64,000 nucleotides of DNA from NCBI RefSeq assembly GCF_033118175.1, contig NC_083711.1, forward strand, positions 48,618,001 to 48,682,000. Reading direction: 5' to 3'. The notes below the pieces were generated by a model that made no database searches, was not told where the DNA came from, and saw nothing but the letters and a program-made list of their open reading frames with translations. Source of the DNA: Dama dama. Its lineage: Eukaryota > Chordata > Mammalia > Artiodactyla > Cervidae. A program made the position numbers and the translations under genes. Positions 36,201 through 48,200 of the stretch are shown in pieces; positions within the stretch are counted from its first letter, which is position 1, and every line of letters starts with the position of its first letter.

Positions 36201-39200
36201 CTCTAATACTGAAGTGTTGCTAAGTGTATCTCACACCCCCTCCCTAAATACTAAGGAATTTGAAGTGCAAAGTAATAAAAATAATCCAGTGATGTGAAAA
36301 GAAGAATTGCTCTCTTTATAGACTAGTGGAGTTCCATGCTCTTTGCTGTTGCAAACCCGAGCAATCAACTCAATTTCTTCTTTCTTTAATGAGGAAGCAA
36401 TTGTTCTGCGGCTGCTCAGACCTACAGTAAAACTAAAAACAAAAAAAGCCTCATGCTCTGGTAGCTTATTTTATTCCTTTCTATAAAGCCGATGAGAAGA
36501 GATACTGAAAAGTTGATACAGACTGCAGAGACTAGAATTTCACAAAAACCTGATGAATAAGGTCATAATGGCCATTCCACATGCCTGCTTTGTTCTATCA
36601 GATTTACAGTTTACAAGAACTTGCTGCCTCTATTCCAGTTTATTTTCAATGCCAAGATTTAAGTCATATAACATAAACAACAGCCCCAAACTATCTTTGC
36701 TGTCAGTTACAGGAAACTTTGGTAGGTTTTAATCTTGGAGGCAGAACTATTCTCCAGGATCCTCCCAAGCCACAGACGACAGTAGAAGTGCTTGAGCCAG
36801 TTAAGTAAACTTGATTTATCTTAATTACCAGACAGAGTGCATTTTCCATAGGAAATTGCTGGACCACATGTATGTCTGGCACACACAGAGAATTCTTCAA
36901 TTTCTTAGCCAAGCGGGGAGAGACATGGGCTTATACGAAGAGAAGAGTGAGATGCAAGGGCTCTGTCAGTGGACAGTGATTGTGTGTAAATCCACATTCC
37001 CAGCTCATCAGGAAGAGCCTGGCCCATCAATGGGTTACCAAAATGTGTGCTGAAAATAACTTGTCTGAAAAGAAATTGCAGACCACAGGCATAGATTCAA
37101 AACAAAAATGGTTTATCAGGACACACCTGCTCACTGTAAGACAGACCCAGGTTTTGGTTTTATTTTCAGTTCATTTTTATTTCCCTTTTATTCTGTGATG
37201 GTTTCAGATAGCATTAAGATTAGGTTATTTTAGATGTGGGAGAGACTTTAAGGTCAATTAGCCCACAGTTCTTGTCCCTTTAAGCAGTGGTGCAGCATTT
37301 TTTTAATCACATACTTTATCATTTCTTCTGTTCATGGAACTAAACATAATCCTAGTGGTCTTTGCAAACAAAGTAGTTGGCTACAGACAGGAAAGGCTCC
37401 TCTTAATCCTTTCTTTTAGTTCAACGAGAGGCAAACAATGAAGCTTCATGGGGAAAATCAATATTGGAGAGTGGGCCAGATGGGTACTGTTTCAGTGGAC
37501 ACCAGCATCTCTACATTGTCTTTGTATTTTAGGGGTGGAGGGTGGAAGAGGGGGATCCTCCAGAGAAAGAGCTAGAGTTGTGCTCCCGCTGTTCATCTCT
37601 GTTCATAGATCCTGTCACTTGACTTTGCGCTCCTGGCTTCCCGCAAGCAGCGCCTCTGCCCTCCGTACACCGGTCACCCCCACTGCGAGCAGCCGCCAGC
37701 GAGGCTGGGCCTGTCCACGCTGTGATGCTTGGGCGCTGCGCCGGGTTCCCCAGGGCCGCCCGGCAGCCCTGCGGTCCAGAGACAGCAACACCGCACGCCG
37801 GCTGAGCCGCCCAACTCTGCCAGGGGCAGGAGAGTGGCTGGTGGATCCAGCCGTAATGGCCATTCCATCAGATTTACAGTTTACAAGACATTGCTACCTG
37901 TATTCCACTTTAATGCCTAGACTGAAGTCTCTTACTGTGGGTTAGTTTTCAAGCTTCTCCAGAGTAAATAACAACCTGGCTACATCATTAAACACAGGCG
38001 GGAGAAGGTAGCATCGTCCACTGTCTTTTTGGTTCTAGAGTAGTGTGTGAACATTTAGAATTTTTAACCCCAGAGCCTCTGTAGATCTCTTTTCTCTGCC
38101 TTGATTATGCAGGTTAAATGTTTTAACACCAACCTTTACCCCACCCATGTCACTGTTTAACGATTAGCCAGTATTTATGACATGTTTTTAAAGCTCCTGT
38201 TATTTAGTCAGGACAAATGATGGAAAAGGTGACTAAAAACCAGTTCTTTACATGTGTCTCCTAGAATAGGAACAAAGCTATTGATATTCTTTCAGAAGTT
38301 ATTATCTTCCAGCTTTTCAAATAGGGAATTCCAGAAGCTCATGGATGAATTTTAACAGCTATCATTCAGAGTTGGCCTATGTGAGGAATTTACTGTATAT
38401 TTTGACTCAGAATTTTCCACAAGGGATGAAATGTGATTAAAGCCATTCTTTATAGCTAATAAAAACCACCTATTAACTGCATCCTGTACATACTTCCTCT
38501 TTATTTTACAGGGTGTCTCTTACTTGCATCGATCTTGGGTCATGATTGGGGCAGAGAAGATACAGTGGTAAGGAACCTTGCCTTTACCATGTAAGACAAT
38601 ATGAAAAAAGTTTGTAACAAAAGACCCAACAAGCCCAAATTGGGGAACTTGTAATTTTATTATGCCTGCTGCAGCCTCACTACCAGTGGTGACTTTGAGG
38701 ATTGCGTGTATTTTACCTAAGTTGGGCACATGGAGGTCGCAGGGGTCCTCCTTAGAAGGCATATTGATGGTGGACAGGAGACAAGCAAGACACAGGCGAC
38801 AACAGTGGGATAAAGGTGAGAGGTGGCATCTGAGTCCAAGGCAAACTCCAAGAACAAGCAGCATGAGTCCCACACCAATTATAGCTGGGAACTAGACATG
38901 AACCTCATGACTTGACAGGTCCTGTGATTCCAGACTGAAATCCAGCTCAGCCCTAAGGCACTTATCTCTTATGTCCCCATCTGACTAATTCGATCAGATG
39001 CCACTATGGTACTCATGCAAGAAATGAACAAAAAGTTCTTTGTAGTTAGATGTGTTCTACCAACTACTCAATACAAGTAGCGTTAGTATCAGGATTGATT
39101 ATTCTAAATAAAGAAAAATCAGAAGGCAAGCTAAAATGAAAATCAGAGCAAGGTACTCCCCAGTTCCCATGCTTCAAGGTCTCCCCACCACTTGACCACA

Positions 39201-42200
39201 TTCCCCGATCTGGCATCGAAAAGTGAGGGTGCTGAGTCATCAGTCATGGGCAGCTCTTTGCGATCCCGTGGACTGTGGCCCGCCAGGCTCCTCCGTCCAC
39301 AGGATTCTCCAGGCAAGAATACTGGAGTGGGCTGCCACTCCCTTCTCCAGGGGATCTTCCAGACCCAGGGATTGAACCTGGGTCTCTCACATCCCAGGCA
39401 GATTCTTTACCATCTGAGCCAAGATCTGGCAATGGAAGGCCCTCCCTAACTTGGCTTCTGCTTCTCGTTGCTTCCACTTCTCTCCACGTTTCGCCCCTCA
39501 CACTGGTGAAAACAGCCTGCTTTTCACCATGCACAACCACACCATGTCCGGCCCCTGTGCTGACACGCGCTCTTCTCTCTGACCTTCCTTTCTCTTGCCA
39601 CAGTCACCTGACTGGCTCCTGTCTGTTCATCACGCCTCAGTCCAGGTGTCACCGTCTCCAGGAAGTTTGTCTTTCCTTTGATTCCCCAGGCTTTGTGACA
39701 CGCCACCCACTTTGGGCTCCCACCGCCTCTGGTGCAGACTTCCACCTGAACTCTGGGCACTGTGTGTGCAATAATCGGCCGGCAGCGATCTGCCCCGCTG
39801 GCCTGGAGCTCCTCAAAGGCAGGCCGGGTGTTTACCCCTGTGTGTGGGCACAATACCAGGCACAGGGCTGACCACGTCACTGGCACCAGGTAAATGTTAG
39901 CTGAATGCAGACGCAAACCTTTCACAAACAAGTTCTGTTTCAAATGTCCCTGGCATAACTGTGTTCTACCTCTGCTCATGAGCTAATAGGTGCACCATGA
40001 AACCTGGGAACAGCCTGATTCAGAAACAGAACACAATGAACACTTAGAAATTGGATGCCCTTCTGTGTACTACATGGCTCACTTTTTTAAAGTGGAATAA
40101 AAAGCAAGTTCTGTAAGTCCAAGTCCACCTATTAAAAAGTCCAAATTAAATGACCTTTACTCTTTTACTGTTTCCTTAAAACGCATTATGGTAAAAAATA
40201 GGCCTTCTCCCTGTTAATCTGGCTAAGGAAGCAGAACCAAGATCATCAAGTGGGCTTCTACTGAGATACATGCTAATTTTGGCCAACCAAAATGGCAACC
40301 CACTCCAGTATTCTTGCCTGGAAAATCCCATGGATGGAGGAGCCTGGTAGGGTATAGTCAGTCCGTGGGGTCACAAAGAGTCGGACACGACTGAGTGACT
40401 TCACTTTCAATCTCTTTAAGAAAATTAACATTTACAAAATTTTCCATATTATGAGTCAAAATAGAGAACTTTAAGGGAAAAAAACCCCACACTTGTGGAA
40501 AGATGTTACTCTTGCACTATAGGACTATAGTTAATATACAGCAGAATATCTCTAATGAATTAGATGCTTCCTTTTCCCCTGAAAAGATTAGGAGTCTTCC
40601 TGCTGTCAAACAGGCTCTTCTGGTGTCACGCTAACACCCAATTCAATTCAGTCGGATGACAATGAGAGATACGAGAAGTAAAATATGACCAAAAAAAAAG
40701 CTCTGATGCTGAAGTTTCAGGTTTCACCATCGCTTATCTTTTTCAACATGGAGGATCTTCATCAGGTTATGAAATACTCATTCTTGAAAAACTCCTCAGT
40801 CTGGAAAATTGATCTGTTTGCCTGGTGTACTATAACTTAAGATGTCAGGATTTCTTTTTTGTTGTTGTTTTATACGGAAAGCAGGGACAGTTTATCAAAT
40901 GGTGTTTTGGAGTCGGAGGGAAGAAAGTGATTTCCCACAGAGCGAAATTTAGTCCAGACATAAGTTTAGCACTTTGGCCTAGGCAGTACTTGGCTATATC
41001 CATTTGAGCGTCTGCTCGAGTAATACATCTGATGATTTAGCCGTATAAAACAAACACAAGACCAAAACCCGCTTCCCTACTACATTTTTAGAAATGTCTT
41101 ATTTTTCTTGCAACAATAAAATAAACTGATAAATTATTACATATTTTAGATTTAAAAAGGAGTCACAAAACTATACAGCAAGATAAACAACCTGGTATCA
41201 ATGTGTAATAAGGGATGCCAACAAAAGTTATTATTGAACAATTAATATATGCCCATTTAAACAAAATCTATTCTCATTGGTCTGTAATAAGAAGACCCCA
41301 AAGCAAAGGAACGCTGTGTCTGAGACTAGTCTGTAACTATTTTAAGCATCAACTCTTACAAATGTTAATCTACATTTGTCACGTGGCTTTTGTTTCCCTG
41401 CCCTCCTCTTCCGGCACGCCAGCCAACTTTACGTGCTTCCAATCTAGTTTATACCGTCCACACTCCAGTTTTCTCTGGTCTGTAGACTTTTCTTCCTCTA
41501 AACTTTGGTATTTATTTATTTAATTTTTTTTAAAACTTTGGTATTTAATATCAATGTTTGATATTAATGGCCTTCCACCTCTCCGTGTCCCCAGCTCTAA
41601 TGTCAACTTACAAGACCGACTTGTCAGTTCTTGTATCCCCACCAGTCAGTTGCATATTTGCAAACCATGACTCTAGGAGTCTCTAGTGCTGTGTACAGAA
41701 AGCCAAAGAATGAAATGCAGACTAGACCCTCCCTCGGATGGAGAAGGAGGATGTCATTTCCCGCCTTTGTTATGATTTTTACACTCTTGGAATTCACCTG
41801 GAATAGCACTGGTGGCTTACCTTGTGTCTGGTTTCAGATTTTCTACTGTGGAGAAGGTTTGATTTGTTGTTTGGATGGACTTGTTCTTCCCACTGAATGA
41901 TCCATTTTCTCTGGATATAACTTCATATTCTGAAAAGCAAAAAGGCCAGCAGACACTTGTCTATATGCTCTGGCAAACTGGATGTTCTTGAAGCTATCAA
42001 CCTAAAAAGTCACTCTCATAAAAGTGAGCAACTGAGATTGCAGGTCTGAGACCTATTGACCATACACGTTAGCAACTTCTAGATGGAGATTATCACTTGA
42101 TGGGGAAGGTCCCAAAGCATCTGGGGAGCTGCTCATGGACCATTTTGGTTTTCTCTCTACCGGAGCAGGAAAGGCTGCCTGGTAACCGTATAAAGTGATG

Positions 42201-45200
42201 ACACTCCGGTGGTAGCACTGTATATGGGTAACCTATCATTCTGATATGTAAGTCAGATCATCTGCCATTGCTGGAAAATCCAGTGCAGTTTTGTAAGAAA
42301 CAGTCTATGAGGAGTGGTGCTTCAGCAGAAGCCCATTTCCTGCTCATCAGGCTTTATAACATAGCTGGGAAATGGTCACTGATGACGTGGTACTGCTGCA
42401 AAGAACAGTTAAAACCACAGCAGCAAAAAACATTTAACCAAATAATGAACTACACTTTCCCAGAGTCTATTATTTTGAACTATAGAATTACAAGATTTTG
42501 GTACCTACTGCTTATGTAAGTTACATAAGTCTTGTACATACTGCTTATATATGCCCCCTTGATAATTATCCTTGAATTAAAACAAAATGAAACTTTGCCC
42601 TTAAAGTCTGCAGAGAGATCTGTATACACTTACCTAAAGGATAGCTTTCTATGAACTTACAGGGCTAATCAAAAGAGAAAGACTTTCAGAATAAGAGAAT
42701 ATAATTTACTGATTTGTTTTCCCTGCTGTCACTTGGGATTTAGTTTAATACATGTGATGAGATCACAAAGAGGATTACAAAAATCAAACAAAAAAACAGC
42801 AAACCACCACAAAAGCCCACTCAAAAACGGTGCTGTCAATATGAAGAAATACACAAATGGTGGGCTTCGGGGAAAGTGGGAAGGCTGTGAGTTATTGGGA
42901 TTCAAGCTGTTAGCGCTGAGACCAAAGATAGGAGATAATACTGGAAATAAAGCTGAAATTATAGGATAACTCATGGAGACTTATAATCACCAATTTTAAT
43001 TTGGGAAGGATCTTTAATGGTAAATTTAAAACATCCAAGATGGAGGACCACCTTTTCAGAATAACTTCCTATAACCATCCTTCTGAAAATTTTAAATTAG
43101 ACTAGAAGGCAATGGCCAATGTGTCTGGACACAGGAGTGCAGCTTTTAAAAGACTAATGGCTGATATTTAGTATGTCTTCCGCAGACTCTCTGCTCCCAA
43201 TCTATGTGTCAGCTGACTTTCTGTTCTAACAGAGCATGGACACAGAGGGAGAGGGAGCATCCGGAATTCAGATATTCAAATTATACTTTTCCCTCAGCCT
43301 TAAAGGGGCAGTTACTAGAAAAAGAAGGGAGTAATTAGCATGGAAGCAAAACAGATAGTTGTAAAAAGTGGAAACTGCATGACTTAATGGAAAGAAACAT
43401 GAATTCTCTGTTAAGTTTTATACTCACAATGAATTGATAACAATGGGAATTACTATTATTACAAATAAAAAACTAGAAGTTCAAAGAGGCTAATTATAGA
43501 TTCAAGTTGCATTATTTAGAACACACCCGGTCTGGGATTGAAATCTATGTCCGCATGCTCTTGACATATCACAAAATGACAACTTATGACTAACTTAACT
43601 TTAAGTTGTCCAAGGATCTAGGCTATGGCCAATCTCTATGGTGTACCTACTTCTACTTTAGTGTAGAAGGGTCATGGAGAAGCATCAGAATTTGGATGTA
43701 TTTACTAGAGGTGAATACATGCCTATCAATTAGAAGAAAGATTACTGACAGAAGTCAACTAGGGAAATGAAGAATATGTTCCCTCTCTTTTGTTACCTTT
43801 CTTAATCCTTTCCTGAAAAACCATTCCTAATGATACAAGAATTAATCTATTATCTGAGCTACTGGTTTATAAAAGATTATATTTGAAATCAAGTGGCATG
43901 TAATGGAAAAAATAGATCATCAGGGCATATGGTTCAATGTTTAAACATAAACTAAGTAAATAATGACTAAATACTGACTTATTTCTATGTATAAAATATT
44001 ATTATTATAGGTATGGTCCTTATCCATGAAAATTGTTATCGTAAATCCAGTATCTAGTGAAAGATCTCAACAGCTCATTAACATTTAATAATGTTAATAA
44101 TAATGTTAAAACTAATTGGTTAGATAAAGTATATCCTATTTATGATACTTTGAGATTACAGATTTATGTCATTTTAAAAAGCTACATGATAAAAGGAAAA
44201 TACAGAAAGGAAAATCCTGCTGTTTTCAGAAGTTAAATCATAGCTAAATGAATGTGTATTAGATTATTAGACATATTAGATTAACCAATGCCAATGTGAT
44301 GTTCTGTATCTTTAAGGGAAGTGAAATTTTTATAAATCGGTTGGTCTTGTAAGAACTAAGTCTCAAGATTATTACAGGAACTCCTTATTAGCACTGCATA
44401 TGGATTGAGAATTTTGAATCTTTTAATACATATAATCAACACTTAGAAATTGATTGATTTTTAGATATTGGGATGATAGTACCTACTGGCCTAATCCCAA
44501 GTAAAGAAGACTAGTCAAAACTGAGAAAGGAAATTGACAAAATATGTTTTTTTTTTCCTTTTTAAAAAAGGCCAGTTAAGCAAAGATAAGCTGCTGAATT
44601 TGCGCAAACTCTGGGAGATAGTGAAGGACAGGGAAGCCTGGTGTGCTGCAGTCCATGGGATCGCAAAAAGCTGGACATGATTTAGCGACCGAACAGCAAG
44701 CAGCTGCTTATGCTGGAAGCTGCCCAGACTAAATGGTTTTGTCTGAGGAGAAATAGCTGCTATTTTCTCCTTTATTTAAAGAAAACTTTCTGGCAGCTTC
44801 TGTGTCTCCCCACTCCTCACCCTGCCCTGCGGACTGCTCTGTCCTCCCGTTGACAGACTCTCAGTGGCCCCCCCGTTCCACCTGCCTGCACTCACAATAT
44901 TTGCTTCACCCTCTAGCTGATCTGGGTGGTTAGTCATCCCACCCTCCCCTCTTCTCTCTACTCTGACTCTCTTGTTCATTATGGAAAATTAAAATCCCAC
45001 AAAACAAAAAGAGCGACTCAGAGTTTCTTATTTTTCATCATCATTTTTATGAGGAGTAGCAGAACCAAAATTCTCTGAGATGAGCAGAAAATTGACCAGG
45101 AACAGAAGTTTTAAAAACCATACCTGTGGCTGATTCATGCTGATGTATGGCAGAAATCAACACAACATTGTAAAGCCATTATCTTCCAATTAAAAATAAA

Positions 45201-48200
45201 TTTAAAGTAAAAAAAACTCTCATAAAATGACTGAAATAATGTTTAGCCTGCTTCACAGTTCTAGGTCAATCTAGAAATTGGGATGGTGAAAGGAAAATTG
45301 ATTTAAATACTATTAGCAGTGGCAACTTCTCATATGTCATTTGTAATTTTCTGGTAATGAAAAGACTAGATATACCTTCCCATTGAGAAAAAGTCCTGAG
45401 AGGAGAAAGAAGATTTATAACTTAAAGAGATCTGCTAGGTTAACAGAGAGACCATAACCAGGACAAAGACTATCTTTCCCATCTTACGGCACTTTTGAAA
45501 ATCATCTGCGACAGAGACAGCAGAACTCTGCAGGGACCTGCTGCTCCTGAGATACATCACCCAGGGTCACAGTCTGACTTAAGGTACCACGTTCCCAGAG
45601 CATCATATTATCAATGCTTCCCACCGTAGCAATAGTCCGCATGCCACGCTCTTACCTGTGACAGTGTCATTGAGCGGCTTATCCCAGTCCAGGATGACGA
45701 AGGACGGACACCCTTCCACAGTGACCACAGTGAGGTTGGTGGGTGGGTTCTGCGGTGGGCTGGTGGCATTCCCCTCTGTGGCCTCCTCTTTGGGGAATCT
45801 CTTGACAGAGTCGGTGATGGAGCAGGGGCTGTTGTCAGGCTTTTGGATATACCGCACGTGAGGCCCTAAGAGAGAGAGGACATTGAGCATTTTGGTTTTT
45901 TGTGAGCTTGTAAAAAAGGTGGAGGAGAACTCATAAATAACAATCTGTTTGAGGATATTTGATCTAATACTGTAAGCAGATGGATGAAAGCTGTGATGTG
46001 GATGGTTTGAATTTGTGAAAATCCAAAATCCTCTCTTTGGGATACATGATATGGATGTTACTATTGAGTTAATTTTCTAAATAGGTTTAGCTTATGCTAA
46101 TATCCAAAAGTAATTCGGTTTAAACTGCATAATTTATGGGGTATTGAAAAGAGTACTCAAAAGGATCTTGGTTAAGTAGTGGGGAATGATTTGCCTTACA
46201 TTAAAATACAGTTCTGGTCCTACCAATACACCTTAAAAGCCAGGCTCAGAAAGATCAAGTGGTTTTAAGTTATTTAATTGCACCCCAGAATAAAATCCAA
46301 CAATATTTTAGGAATAACAAACATATACAGCACCCAACTGGATAAATTCCTTACAGGAAGATATTACCCATAGTGAGAAAAATAAATCATTTGTAGTCAA
46401 ACTGTAACTTGCATAGATGTTAGAATCATCAGACAAGGACAATAAAACAATTACTATCACTATAATTCACATGGTCAAAAAGTTAAGAAATGGAAGATAT
46501 AAAAAAAGACCTAAAAAAAAAAAAAAAAAGAAAAAACCTAAATTAAATTTCTAGAGATCTTCAAAGAGAGCAGAGAAGAAAAGACATGTTAGGACAACAA
46601 AGAAGGATCTTAAAGATTTCTCATTGTAAAGAAAGCAAGTGAGAAGGCAACAGAGAGATGTCCTTATATATTAAACAGCAAAAACCAAAACAACAAAAAA
46701 AACTTATCATCTAGAATTCTATAACTAGTGAAAATATCTTTAAAAAAACAAGCAAAATATTTTTTAGACATACAAAAACTGAAAGAATTCATGACTAGCA
46801 CACCCAACCTACAAGGAAGATTCATGAAGTCCTCTAGGCAGAAGGAAAATGATGCCAGATGGAAATATGGCTGCACACAAAGGAATGATGAGCACTGGAA
46901 ATGGTAACTATATAGGTAAATATACATAACATTTATCTTATCATTTAATTCTTTCTAAAAGATAGCTTATTGTTTAAACAAAAATAATTACAATTTAGTG
47001 TGATCTATATAACATGCAAAAGTAAAGTAATAGCCCAACAGCCAGGAAAGAGAAGCTGCTATACTGATGTGAAGTTCTCATACTTCACAGTCAACTGTTT
47101 ATGAAGTTGTGGAATATCATTGGAAGGTAGACTGTGAAGTTAAGGACACATTCTATGAACACCGAATTATTCACTAAAATAACAAAACAAAGGTATAGCT
47201 AAGAGGACAACAAAAAAGGTAAAATGGAATCATAAAAATATTCAGCCCAAAAGAAGGCTGAAAAAGAAAGAAAGAGGGGAAAAAAGAATAGATGGAACAA
47301 ACTAAAAACAATAGCAAGATGATAATAGATTTAAACCTAACCATATCATCAAAGAATATTACCATTAAAAAAGGTCACTTTATAATGATAAAGAATCAAT
47401 TCATGAGCTTATTACTATCCTAAGTAATTGAGGTCTATATCTGAATACAGACCTTTAGTATACAGGGAGCGGAAAAAAAAAAAAAAATGACAGAAGAAGA
47501 AAGTAGAAATAAATCTACATTAGAGCTAAAGATTTTGGTATTCTATCATTAACTGATAGAACAAGTTGATAGAAAATCACAAAGGGGGATGCATGAGACA
47601 AGTGCTCGGGCCTGGTGCACTGGGAAGACCCAGAGGAATCGGGTGGAGAGGGAGGTGGGAGTGGGGATCGGGATGGGGAATACGTGTAAATCTATGGCTG
47701 ATTCATATCAATGTATGACAAAACCCACTGAAATGTTGTGAAGTAATTAGCCTCCAACTAATAAAAAAAAAAAAAAAGAAAAGAAAGAAAGAAAATCACA
47801 AAGGATATAAAATAATTGCACAATATAACCAAGCAAATTGACTTAATTGACATTTTTATAAAACACTTGTTGTGGACTGAATTATGTTTTCCTAAAATTC
47901 CTGTGTTGAAGATTTAACTTCCAATATGAGAAATCAAACCTGATAATGCCTTGAAATAAGGCTTCTGGCCTCTAGAACTGTGAAAGAATAAATTTTGGTT
48001 ACTTAAGCCAAAGTCTATAGTATTTTGTTTTGGCAGGCCTAGTAAACTAATATAATATTCCACTTAAGACTAGGAAGATACACATTCTTTTAAAGTATAC
48101 ACAAAACATACACACCAAGATCTACTATATTCTGGGCCATAAAAAAGTCTCAATAAATTTAAAATGACTCAGGAAAAACAGAGTATATCACAACAATGAA

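Larger units (their letters stand above)
20021..41820 (-). other. ABI3BP: ABI3BP 21.8-kb intron splitting the FN3 domain
   Basis: This is the largest intron in the window. It contains L1 tail 22197-22489, nest A (23355-34795), a MIR (35110-35410), a CpG-rich patch (37600-37850), Bov-tA 39216-39422, an L2 (39432-39912) and a BovA piece (40288-40408). The stretches 20030-22180, 35420-36560, 37920-39200 and 40420-41800 have no recognised element. Confidence 0.8.
41930..45655 (-). other. ABI3BP: ABI3BP intron (FN3 internal)
   Basis: Mostly unique AT-rich sequence. It contains a short BovB 3' end (44590-44697) and an L1 tail (45117-45215). The stretch 42000-44580 shows no recognised element. Confidence 0.7.

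Noticed and set aside
37448..37945. 165-codon + strand frame across the CpG-rich patch
   Set aside because: High GC lowers stop frequency. The peptide has no recognisable motif and the frame is antisense to ABI3BP.
39275..39871. Longest + strand open frame in this area, 198 codons
   Set aside because: It runs through a Bov-tA SINE into an L2 relic and has no domain or splice support.
41500..41546. Repeated aactttggtattta about 30 bp apart
   Set aside because: Short AT-rich local repeat with no further similarity.
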